DNA of 11,330 nt from Candidatus Cloacimonadota bacterium (GTDB lineage Bacteria; Cloacimonadota; Cloacimonadia; Cloacimonadales; Cloacimonadaceae), in contig JAGOIS010000033.1 of the NCBI GenBank assembly GCA_017995495.1, positions 1 to 11,330 of the forward strand. Reading direction: 5' to 3'. The notes beneath the pieces are model-generated. The model worked only from the letters and a program-made list of their open reading frames with translations, did no database searches and had not been told where the DNA came from. The position numbers were made by a program, and so were the translations under genes. Positions 1-7,400 of this stretch are shown here, piece after piece (position 1 is the first letter of the stretch; each line of letters starts with the position of its first letter).

Positions 1-1
1 A

Positions 2-244
2 CTGCTGTTCGACTGCCAGGGATTGCTCACCTCACGCGGCGGAGTAACCTCGCACGCGGCTGTCACAGCCATCCGGCTGGGCTTGGTGGGGATTGTCAAC
101 TGCCGCCAGCTCAAGGTGCTGGAGGATGAAAATATCTGCCGCATCGGCGATAAGACTTTCAAGCCGGGGGATGAGATCGCCATCGACGCAAGCAGCGGCG
201 CAATCTATCTAGGCCACTATCCGGTGGAGACCATCCGCAGCTAA
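2..244 (+). CDS. PEP-utilising enzyme, C-terminal phosphohistidine domain (partial, 5' end missing)
   Basis: Only the last 80 codons are present; the frame is open to the left edge, and the stop is TAA at 242-244. The visible protein carries TSRGGVTSHAAVTAIRLG, the signature of the swivelling PEP-utiliser domain. The His in TSHA is the residue that is phosphorylated as phosphate moves between ATP/Pi and PEP/pyruvate (family knowledge). The tail (GDEIAIDASSGAIYLG) is the usual end of this domain. The protein stops about 60 residues after the His, so there is no PEP/pyruvate-binding TIM barrel behind it, as there would be in classical pyruvate phosphate dikinase or PEP synthase. It is therefore a protein with the swivelling domain at its C-terminus: a PpsA-like variant, a rifampicin-phosphotransferase-like enzyme, or a standalone PPDK-type protein. 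The domain call is secure, the exact enzyme is not. It lies 39 bp upstream of the GAPDH gene on the same strand and is possibly co-transcribed. Confidence 0.85.
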   Translation: MLFDCQGLLTSRGGVTSHAAVTAIRLGLVGIVNCRQLKVLEDENICRIGDKTFKPGDEIAIDASSGAIYLGHYPVETIRS

Positions 245-271
245 GAATATCAAGCACAAAAATATACATAC

Positions 272-277
272 AAGGAG
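272..277 (+). promoter_or_regulatory. Ribosome binding site of the GAPDH gene
   Basis: AAGGAG lies six bases before the ATG at 284. This fixes the start at 284 rather than the second in-frame ATG at 296. No promoter or terminator is visible in the 39 bp after the upstream stop, which fits co-transcription with the PEP-utiliser gene. Confidence 0.75.
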
Positions 278-283
278 TATCGC

Positions 284-1537
284 ATGAACCTCGACATGAG
301 AAACCAAAAACTGCTCGGGATCAATGGCCTGGGGCGCATTGGCAAGTTGTTGCTCTGGAATCAGATCCATCTCCGGCACTTTGACGGGATCATCGTCAAT
401 TGTGGGCGCGAGGTGGGAAAGACTCTGGACGACCTCCTCCAGGTGATCGAGAATGATTCCACCTACGGCAACATTCACAAATTCCTCTTCGGCATGGTCG
501 GCCGCAAAGCCGAGATCAAGGTTCTGGACCCGGACAAACCCCTGTTTACGATCGAAGGCATCCCGGTGAAGGTTCTCCGAACCGCCCGCGACCCCAAGGA
601 CATCAACTGGCTGAACGAGGGAGTGCGGATAGTGGTTGATTGCACCGGGAGCTTTGTGGATCCGAACGCCACCCCCGAACAGGGTAAACCCTGTCTGCGC
701 GGGCACTTGGAGGCCGGCGCGCTGAAAGTGGTCTGCTCCGCCCCCTTCAAGAGCAAAACCGCCGGGGTCACCAGCAACGCGGATGCCATCACCATGATCT
801 ACGGGATAAACCATCTGAATTACAAACCGGCTGAACATCACGTGATCTCCGCCGCCAGTTGCACCACCACCGGCCTCGCCCATCTGATCAAACCCCTGCT
901 GGAAAACGCGGAAACCGCCAACATCATGACAGCCTCCATGAGCACCATCCACGCCGCCACGAATACCCAGAGCATCCTGGATTCCGTGCCCAAGGCCGGA
1001 GCCACCGACCTGCGCAAATCCCGCAGCGTGCTCAACAACATCATCCTTTCCACCACCGGCGCTGCCAAGGCCCTGGAATTGGTGATGCCCTCCATCAAAT
1101 CCATCGGTTTTATGGCGGATTCAGTGCGCATTCCCACGTCCACGGTTTCACTCATCAACCTCAACGTGACCTTCCACACCGAACTGAACGATCTCGGCCA
1201 GCCTCTGGTGAACCGCAAACTGATCAACGACATCTATAAACAGGCGGCGGAAGGTCCCCAAAAAGACCTGCTGGTCTATTCCGAACGCCAAAACGTCTCC
1301 GCCGACCTGATCGGGACCATGGCCGCCGCCACCATCGAAGCGCATGAGACCCACACCCGCACCAGCTTCATCCCCGTTCCCACCAAAACCCTCGCAGCGC
1401 TTGGCGTTCCGGCTGATCGGGAGGTCACCATGCCCGTCACCCATGCCAAGATCTTTGGCTGGTACGACAACGAACTTGGTTCATACACCAACTCCCTCTC
1501 CCGGCTGGTGAACTACATCGAGGAAAACACACCCTGA
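284..1537 (+). CDS. gap: Glyceraldehyde-3-phosphate dehydrogenase, long divergent form
   Basis: 417 residues, against about 335 for ordinary GAPDH. It would interconvert glyceraldehyde-3-phosphate, phosphate and NAD(P)+ with 1,3-bisphosphoglycerate in the cytoplasm. Visible landmarks are the Rossmann motif NGLGRIGK (14-21), DSTYG (58-62), the catalytic Cys193 in AASCTTTGLAH, the catalytic His223 in STIHAATNTQ, LNNIILSTTGAAKAL (250-264), the substrate-loop match VRIPTSTVSLINL (281-293), and WYDNELGSYTN near the C-terminus (393-403). Oddities: the almost invariant Asn after CTT is Thr194-196 followed by Gly; the Asp at the end of the second beta strand that normally favours NAD is replaced in VNCGREVG (38-45); and extra length sits around residues 65-90 and 300-360. 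Cofactor preference may therefore differ from the standard enzyme (inference). It converges with copA, and a strong terminator follows 24 bp after the stop codon. A GAPDH-family dehydrogenase is near certain; that glyceraldehyde-3-phosphate is its main substrate is very likely. Confidence 0.9.
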   Translation: MNLDMRNQKLLGINGLGRIGKLLLWNQIHLRHFDGIIVNCGREVGKTLDDLLQVIENDSTYGNIHKFLFGMVGRKAEIKVLDPDKPLFTIEGIPVKVLRTARDPKDINWLNEGVRIVVDCTGSFVDPNATPEQGKPCLRGHLEAGALKVVCSAPFKSKTAGVTSNADAITMIYGINHLNYKPAEHHVISAASCTTTGLAHLIKPLLENAETANIMTASMSTIHAATNTQSILDSVPKAGATDLRKSRSVLNNIILSTTGAAKALELVMPSIKSIGFMADSVRIPTSTVSLINLNVTFHTELNDLGQPLVNRKLINDIYKQAAEGPQKDLLVYSERQNVSADLIGTMAAATIEAHETHTRTSFIPVPTKTLAALGVPADREVTMPVTHAKIFGWYDNELGSYTNSLSRLVNYIEENTP

Positions 1538-1560
1538 CCATAACTACAGCCGTATCTACC

Positions 1561-1585
1561 GCCCCCATCCGGGGGCTCTTTTTTT
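1561..1585 (+). terminator. Rho-independent terminator of gap
   Basis: A perfect 6-bp stem GCCCCC/GGGGGC with a four-base loop (1561-1576) is followed by TCTTTTTTT. It has a U tract only in the plus direction, so it ends the gap transcript and does not serve copA. Confidence 0.88.
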
Positions 1586-1628
1586 CCCCGATGATTCGTG
1601 CGGGCAGCGGCACGGACAAATGGCGGCT

Positions 1629-1657
1629 AAAACCTTCCCAGCCTGCGTGGAGGGAGG
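1629..1657 (-). terminator. Weak candidate terminator of copA
   Basis: Read on the minus strand, a C-rich arm (complement of 1652-1657) can pair with GGGAAGG (complement of 1633-1639) with one bulged base and a 12-base loop, followed by TTTT. It lies about 30 bp past the copA stop. The stem is imperfect and the U tract short, so this is only a candidate. Confidence 0.3.
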
Positions 1658-1685
1658 GTCAAAACTTGTTATGCGTTCTCAGGAT

Positions 1686-3920
1686 TCAGCGCTTCTGCGC
1701 CAAAAATTTGCGCCGCAGCAGGTTGGCATTGCTCACCACGGTCACGGAACTGCTTGCCATGGCTATCTCGGCGATCACCGGATGCAGGGCGCCGAAAACG
1801 GCCAGGGGGATGGCCACGAGGTTGTAGAAGAAAGCCCAGAAAAGGTTTTGGCGGATCTTGCGGAAGGTTTCCAGGGAAAGCCTGACCGCCTGGGGGATCA
1901 GTTCCAAATTGTTACGCAGGATGGTGATATCCGCGGCCTCGATGGCGATGTCTGTTCCTTGGCCCATGGCGATGCCGATATCGGCGATCTTCAGGGCCGG
2001 AGCGTCATTGATGCCGTCACCGACCATGGCCACGGGACCGTATTCAGCCTGCAATTCTTTGATAATGTTGGCTTTATCCTGGGGCAATGCCCGCGCCCGA
2101 ACCTTGGAAATACCGCATTGAGCCGCGATCGCGGCGGCAGTTTCTTCATTGTCCCCACTCAGCATGATCGGTACTATCCCCATGTCCTTCAGGGTGTTAA
2201 CCACTGCGAGCGCTTCCGGGTGTAACGTGTCGGCCAGGTAAAAAACACCCAAAACCCTCTCCTGATCGGCCAGATACACCTTGCTGGCAGGTGTGAGGGC
2301 AGGTTCCTCGGGAAGGCTTTCCAGACCGGCCACAGCTCTTTCCCGCAATAGTGAACTGCTTCCCAAACAAAGCTTTCGCTCTCCGACCTGTCCTTCCACA
2401 CCCCGGCCGCTGAGATCCTTAAAATCGTTGACTGGCAGGGGGCGCAGTCCCTTTTCGCCGGCGGCGGACACGATCGCCTTGGCCAGGGGGTGTGCGCTCG
2501 CGGATTCCAAACTCAGCGCCAGTTGCAGCGCCTCTGTTTCCGATATGCCCATCCCCACCACCTTCAACAGGTTCGGCTTGCCGTGGGTGAGGGTGCCGGT
2601 TTTATCGAACACGATCGCCCGAATGTCCTTCATCCTTTGCAGCGCCTCGCCGTTGCGGATCAGGATGCCTCTTTCGGCTCCCAGCCCGCTTCCCACCATC
2701 AACGCCGTGGGTGTGGCCAGTCCCAGCGCGCAGGGGCAGGCGATCACCAGAGTTGCCACCGCGGCCATCAATGCGGCTGCCAGTCCGCTGTTGGCGCTGC
2801 TGAGAGGGATGATCCGGCGCAGCCAGTCACCCGCGGAACCCATCGCCGCGGGAAAGACCAGCCAGGCCAGAAAAGTCAACGCGGCAAGTGTCAGGACCGC
2901 CGGCACAAAAACAGCCGTGACCTTGTCGGCCAAAAGCTGCACCGGTACCTTGGAGTGCTGGGCATCCTGGACCATCTTCACGATCTGGGCCAGGAAGCTG
3001 TCGCTGCCAACTTTTTCCGCCCTGGCCTGAAAATATCCATCCAGATTAACGGTGGCGCCAGTAACCGGATCTCCGGTTTGGCGCCTGACCGGCATGGATT
3101 CACCTGTCACCATCGATTCGTCCAGGTTGGCGCTTCCGAAGGTGATCACACCGTCCGCCGGGACTTTGGCGCCCGGCTTGACCACAAAGACATCGCCCAC
3201 TTTGATCTTGTGGATCTGGACCTCGGCTTCCTGGCCGTCCACCAGCAGGAGAGCGGTTTTGGCGCCCAGGTTCATCAATTTGCGGATGGCTTCCGAGGCC
3301 TTTCCCCGCGCCCGGCTTTCCAGATACCGCCCCGTGAGATGGAAGGCCAGGATCATGGCCGCGATGCCGGCAAAATCATGGGCGTCAATTCCTTTCACGA
3401 GCAGTGACAGAGGAGTCACCAACAGGGAGGCCAGGGTGCCCAAGGCGATCAGGACGTCCATGTTCGCGCTGCCGGAACGTACTGCCTTGAAAGCGGATAC
3501 ATACACTCCCCGTCCCGGACCGAGCATCCCCAGCAGGCTGAGCCCAAAGATGGCCCAAACTCCCCAATGGTGCCATCCGGGCATGGGCTTCACCACCATC
3601 AGAGGCAGCATCAGCGCCATCGCGGCGAGCGCCACAGCCCACATCCACCACATCCGGCGCTTGGAAGCATGCATGGTTTTGATCTGCTCATCTTCCTGCA
3701 AAACAGGTGATTCCCGCACCGAAAAACCCAGCGATCCGATCAGTTTGGCAAAGTCTTCCTCGTTCACCAAGCGGTCGTCATATTCGATGGAAGCCTCCTC
3801 CAAAGCCAGGTTCACTTGCGCCGAACTCACCCCTTTCATCTGGGACAGGGCTTTCTCCGTGCGGGCGCTGCAGGACGCGCAATGCATGCCGTCGATACCA
3901 AGGTTTATCTGCTGCTTCAT
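1686..3920 (-). CDS. copA: Copper-exporting P1B-type ATPase
   Basis: 744 residues, a full-length inner-membrane pump that uses ATP to move Cu(I) out of the cytoplasm. In order: one N-terminal heavy-metal-associated domain with GMHCASC (Cys14, Cys17); paired hydrophobic helices from about 91-135 and 151-200; the actuator domain with TGES (272-275); the membrane metal site CPC (395-397); the phosphorylation motif DKTGT with Asp439; the SAHP motif (His477-Pro478) in the nucleotide-binding domain; the hinge GDGINDAP (634-641); and two last helices carrying the YN (699-700) and M721..SS (724-725) motifs. CPC, YN and MxxSS together define the Cu(I) subgroup, which argues against Zn/Cd specificity. 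The start is set by AAGGAT at 3927-3932, seven bases upstream. No CopZ, CueR or CsoR gene adjoins it here. It converges with gap and is divergent from the protease genes. Confidence 0.95.
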   Translation of the reverse strand: MKQQINLGIDGMHCASCSARTEKALSQMKGVSSAQVNLALEEASIEYDDRLVNEEDFAKLIGSLGFSVRESPVLQEDEQIKTMHASKRRMWWMWAVALAAMALMLPLMVVKPMPGWHHWGVWAIFGLSLLGMLGPGRGVYVSAFKAVRSGSANMDVLIALGTLASLLVTPLSLLVKGIDAHDFAGIAAMILAFHLTGRYLESRARGKASEAIRKLMNLGAKTALLLVDGQEAEVQIHKIKVGDVFVVKPGAKVPADGVITFGSANLDESMVTGESMPVRRQTGDPVTGATVNLDGYFQARAEKVGSDSFLAQIVKMVQDAQHSKVPVQLLADKVTAVFVPAVLTLAALTFLAWLVFPAAMGSAGDWLRRIIPLSSANSGLAAALMAAVATLVIACPCALGLATPTALMVGSGLGAERGILIRNGEALQRMKDIRAIVFDKTGTLTHGKPNLLKVVGMGISETEALQLALSLESASAHPLAKAIVSAAGEKGLRPLPVNDFKDLSGRGVEGQVGERKLCLGSSSLLRERAVAGLESLPEEPALTPASKVYLADQERVLGVFYLADTLHPEALAVVNTLKDMGIVPIMLSGDNEETAAAIAAQCGISKVRARALPQDKANIIKELQAEYGPVAMVGDGINDAPALKIADIGIAMGQGTDIAIEAADITILRNNLELIPQAVRLSLETFRKIRQNLFWAFFYNLVAIPLAVFGALHPVIAEIAMASSSVTVVSNANLLRRKFLAQKR

Positions 3921-3951
3921 TTTATCATCCTTAAATTCATATTCAATAGAT

Positions 3952-3979
3952 AGGATATCCGGCGCGTTCCTTATGTCAA
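3952..3979 (-). promoter_or_regulatory. Sigma70-type promoter of copA
   Basis: On the minus strand, a perfect TTGACA (complement of 3974-3979) is followed after 16 bp by TATCCT (complement of 3952-3957), four of six matches to TATAAT. Transcription would begin near 3945, giving a leader of about 25 bases. The -10 box overlaps the palindrome GGATATCC (3953-3960). The spacer is 16 bp, not the stretched 19 bp typical of CueR/MerR-controlled copper promoters, so MerR-type activation is unlikely. Confidence 0.6.
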
Positions 3980-4098
3980 GCCCGCATTTTGGCTGATGGC
4001 GATCGACTCCTGCCAGACGCTGGGGACAGATTTTCCGGAGCAGGTGTATAACATTACCAGAAAGAAAGATAAATGCCGCGCGCTTGTTTCCCTCCGGC

Positions 4099-4171
4099 GA
4101 TCAATACGGAATAAATACGGGATCAATACGGATGAAATCCGTATTGATCCCGTATTTATTCCGTATTGATC
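4099..4171. repeat. 73-bp near-perfect palindrome of six 11-bp units
   Basis: Two 35-bp arms (4099-4133 and 4137-4171) are perfectly complementary around a three-base centre GAA. Each arm is three tandem 11-mers: ATCAATACGGA (4100-4110), ATAAATACGGG (4111-4121), ATCAATACGGA (4122-4132), followed by their inverted complements. The core ATACGG thus recurs exactly every 11 bp, about one helix turn, on each side. There is no T tract beside it, so it is not a normal terminator. It may be an operator array, a dispersed hairpin repeat, or a structured RNA; the sequence alone does not decide. Confidence 0.95.
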
Positions 4172-4225
4172 ATGGGAAAGGCGCGGGGAGAAGAAGGAGG
4201 GAAAATCAGCGGTTAACGAAGCTAA

Positions 4226-4250
4226 CATTATATCCTGCAACGATATAATG
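4226..4250. promoter_or_regulatory. 25-bp inverted repeat overlapping TATAAT boxes
   Basis: The arms CATTATATC (4226-4234) and GATATAATG (4242-4250) are perfect 9-bp complements around a seven-base centre. Each arm contains TATAAT on one strand (4244-4249 plus; complement of 4227-4232 minus). It has the size and symmetry of a dimeric regulator's site. No good -35 box stands at 16-18 bp on the plus strand, so its use as a promoter is unproven. Confidence 0.5.
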
Positions 4251-4292
4251 CTTGATCCATGAAATTGTCGCTCACCCAGCTGGTTTTTTTTA

Positions 4293-4298
4293 TTGACA
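4293..4298 (+). promoter_or_regulatory. Candidate -35 element upstream of first protease
   Basis: TTGACA here sits in ATTGACAAA followed by CTGCCT about ten bases on, an arrangement repeated upstream of the second protease at 7910-7915. No convincing -10 box lies at the right distance in either copy, so this is a conserved leader element rather than a demonstrated promoter. Confidence 0.3.
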
Positions 4299-4463
4299 AA
4301 AGATCGCTGCCTCCAAACTTAACCAAACAAGGAAATTTTCTTATATGCAACCAAGCCACTCATGCCTCTGTTTGCGGTCCCAGGCCGCGATCAAACAATT
4401 GAAGACACCCATTCTAAACACTCGGACAATCCTTTTGATCAATCAAGACAAGACAAATCCACC

Positions 4464-4479
4464 AAGGAGAAGGAAAGGA
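4464..4479 (+). promoter_or_regulatory. Purine-rich ribosome binding region that decides the first protease start
   Basis: AAGGAGAAGGAAAGGA precedes the ATG at 4483, with an AAGGA core (4470-4474) eight bases upstream. Almost the same string, ending in GGACTTATGAACAG, precedes the second protease start. This supports 4483 over the in-frame ATG at 4345, whose 46 extra codons have no counterpart in the paralogue and would bury the signal peptide. Confidence 0.75.
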
Positions 4480-4482
4480 CTT

Positions 4483-7400
4483 ATGAACAGTATGAAAACC
4501 CTCCTGATCGCGCTGATCATCGTATTCAGCACGCTCAGCCTCGCCGCCGCACCGCGATTTGGCGAACGTCCCTTCATTGATATTTATCAGGTTCCTGACA
4601 GTGCCATCGAACCCGGCCATATCAGGATCAAACTCAGCGAGGCGAGATCGCCGCAGGTGCAGGCTTTCCGCTACGAAAACGACACCCTGGCCAGCTTTGG
4701 CATCGCCGAACTGGACGAGCTGACCCAACAATTTGGGATCACAAAGATCACCCCCGTTTTCGGAGACGTGTCCCGGAACAACAAATGGGGTTGGCGCCAC
4801 ATCGAATGGGGCCTGCATCTTTGGTTTGACCTGCAGGTTGACAGCCGGGCGAACATCCGCGACATCGTGATGGCCTACCGTGCCAAAGCCGGCAGCGTGC
4901 AATGGGCCGAACCGGTTTACGCGAAAGTGCTTTACGGCGTGCAGGACGACCTGGCCAAAAAACTGATCGAGGAAGGCCAGCTTTCCCGCTGGACACCCAA
5001 CGATCCGCGTTATGCCGAACAGTGGCATTACAACAACACCGGACAGACCGGCGGAACGGTTGATGCCGACATCGACCTGCCCGAGGCCTGGGACATCGAA
5101 AAAGGCCATACCGAAGTGGTGGTCTGCATCCAGGACCAGGGCGTGCAAGCCAACCACCCTGACCTTGCCGCCAGTATGTGGATCAACCCCGGCGAGATTG
5201 CCGGAAACGGCATTGATGACGACGGCAACGGCTACGTTGACGACGTGAACGGCTACAACTTTTATCAAAACACCAACTCCATTGTCGCTGGTGACCACGG
5301 CTGCCACGTGTCAGGCACGGTGGCCGGCGTGAACAACAACGGCGTGGGCGTGTCCGGCGTGGCCGGCGGATCCGGCACCGGCAACGGCGTGCGGCTGATG
5401 AGCACCCAGGTTTTCGATCCCAACTCAGGAGGCGGCGGATTTGATGTTGCTCCGGTTTATGCCGCCGACAACGGGGCTTGCATTTCCCAGAACAGCTGGG
5501 GATATACTTCGGTGGGCAATTACGAACAGTCGGTTCTGGACGCCATCGACTACTTTAACGCCAACGGCGGCGGGACCGTGATGTCCAACGGCATCTCCAT
5601 TTACGCCGCGGGCAACAGCCAATCCAGCGGCCAGTGGTATCCCGGCTGCTACAGCGGAGTCTTCGCCGTGGCCGCCACCACCCACAACGACACCAAAGCC
5701 TGGTATTCGAACTACGACACCTGGGTGGACGTCTCCGCCCCCGGCGGAGAGACCAATAGCGTTACTTCCCAGGGCGTGCTTAGTTGCTGGAGCGGAAGCA
5801 CTTACGGCTTCTATCAGGGCACCTCGATGGCCTGTCCCCACACCTCTGGAGTGGCGGCTTTGGTGGTTTCCTTCGCCCACCGCAACGGACGCACCCTCAG
5901 CAGCGCCGAAGTGGAGGATATCCTGGAATCCACCGCCGACGACCATTATGGAGTGAACCAAAGCTACATAGGCAAACTGGGCAGCGGACGCATAAACGCC
6001 TACCAAGCGCTGCTGGCCACCGATCCCACCCTGCCGTCACTTACCATTACGGAGCCAGCCAGCGGCGCGGTGATCGACCTCAACAGCATTGTCACGGTGA
6101 ACGCAACCGCAACGGATACTGACGGTTACATCACCGGTGTGGCCTTCTACCTGGATGATGTACTGCAAGCCACCGACACTTCCAGCCCCTATTCCTGGGT
6201 TTGGAACACCAACGGTCTGCCCGGCGGAGCTTACACCATCATGGCCACAGCCACCGATAACGACGGCAACAGCGTTAGCCGCAGTATCACCATCACCCTG
6301 CTGGCCCCTCCGGATGAGGGATTTGAGACCGGCGACTTCACTCTTTTCCCTTGGGTGAACAACAGCTCGGTACCTTGGACGATCCAGACCTCGGAAGTGT
6401 TCTCCGGAACCTACGCGGCCAAATCCGGAGACATTGGCAGCAACTCCACCACAACGCTCAGCCTGCCCATCACTGTCTCCGAGAGCGGAAGCATCAGTTT
6501 CTACTATAAAGTGTCTTCCGAATCTGGCTACGACTATCTGCGCTTCTACATCGACGGCGTGCTGCAAAACGAATGGTCCGGCTCCGCGGGCTGGGCTTTG
6601 GCGAGCTTTCCCATCTCGTCCGGGAACAAGACCCTGGCCTGGACCTACTACAAGGATGTTTATGTGGATAGTGGCAGCGACTGCGGCTGGCTGGACCACA
6701 TCATCTTTCCCCCCATGGGTATATATTATGCACCCCCGCGCAACCTGACCGCCATTTCCGGCAACAAGGTGGTGGAATTGAACTGGTTGGCGCCGGGTTC
6801 CGGAACCCCCACCAGCTACAGCGTTTACAGGGATGGTGCTTTCCTTGCCTCCACCACCGGCCTCACCTACACCGATATCACCGTCACCAACGATATTATC
6901 TACTCATATTACGTGACGGCCATTTATGCCGAAGGTGTATCTGAGCCTTCGAACACCGTGACCGCCTTCCCCACCGCCAATCCGCCCGTAAATGTCATCA
7001 TCGGCGACGGTACTTCAAGCTCCGGATCCAGCGAAGCTTGCCCGATCAACCAGTATTACGAAAGCCTGCATGGCCAGTCGGTTTACACAGCCGCGGAACT
7101 GAATGCCAAAGGCATTTATGGGCCGGCCATCATCAACCAGATCGGCTTCAACGTCACTGGTTTGCCCTCCAATGCCATGCCCAACTACATCATCCGCATG
7201 GGACACACCAGCGCGGGCAACGTGGCCAATTGGATCCCTGCCGTTAATCTCACCCAAGTTTGGTCCTCGACTTCGTATCAGCCCACGGCGACAGGTTGGA
7301 ACATGCTGACCCTCGCCAACCCCTTTACCTGGAACGGGACAGACAACATCGTGATCGACACGGCCTTCAGCCAGATCGGCTCCTGGACATCCTCCGGTAC

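Larger units (their letters stand above)
3980..4482. other. Intergenic region between divergent copA and protease genes
   Basis: About 500 bp without a credible gene. It contains the 73-bp palindrome at 4099-4171, the 25-bp inverted repeat at 4226-4250, the self-complementary CCAGCTGG followed by eight T (about 4277-4290), a TTGACA at 4293-4298 and the purine-rich leader of the first protease. Both flanking genes are transcribed away from it, so no transcription terminator is needed here. Weak reading frames that cross it run through the palindrome and have no ribosome site or family resemblance. Confidence 0.7.

Noticed and set aside
209..952. 247-codon minus-strand frame opposite gap
   Set aside because: It overlaps a conserved GAPDH frame and the end of the upstream gene; its composition is that of a reverse shadow.
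2490..3407. 305-codon plus-strand frame antisense to copA
   Set aside because: The opposite frame is an unmistakable CopA with every motif. The antisense product is low-complexity and His/Gln rich, typical of a shadow in G+C-rich DNA.
4099..4171. Palindrome as a CRISPR repeat or as insertion-sequence ends
   Set aside because: There are no spacers between the 11-bp units, no transposase gene in the window and no target-site duplication at its edges.
3971..4240. Minus-strand frame of 89 codons across the intergenic region
   Set aside because: It is read straight through the 73-bp palindrome and ends inside the copA promoter, has no ribosome site, and resembles no family.
4277..4290. CCAGCTGG followed by eight T as a terminator
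   Set aside because: The dyad has no loop, so a stable RNA hairpin of that size cannot form, and no plus-strand gene lies upstream to be terminated.
4345..4482. Upstream in-frame ATG giving a 46-residue N-terminal extension of the first protease
   Set aside because: The extension has no ribosome site and no counterpart in the paralogue, and it would precede a normal signal peptide. The shared leader puts the start at 4483.
4414..5307. 297-codon minus-strand frame opposite paralogue 1, repeated as a 231-codon frame (7963-8658) opposite paralogue 2
   Set aside because: The similarity between the two antisense frames comes only from the sense-strand duplication. There is no ribosome site and no recognisable domain.
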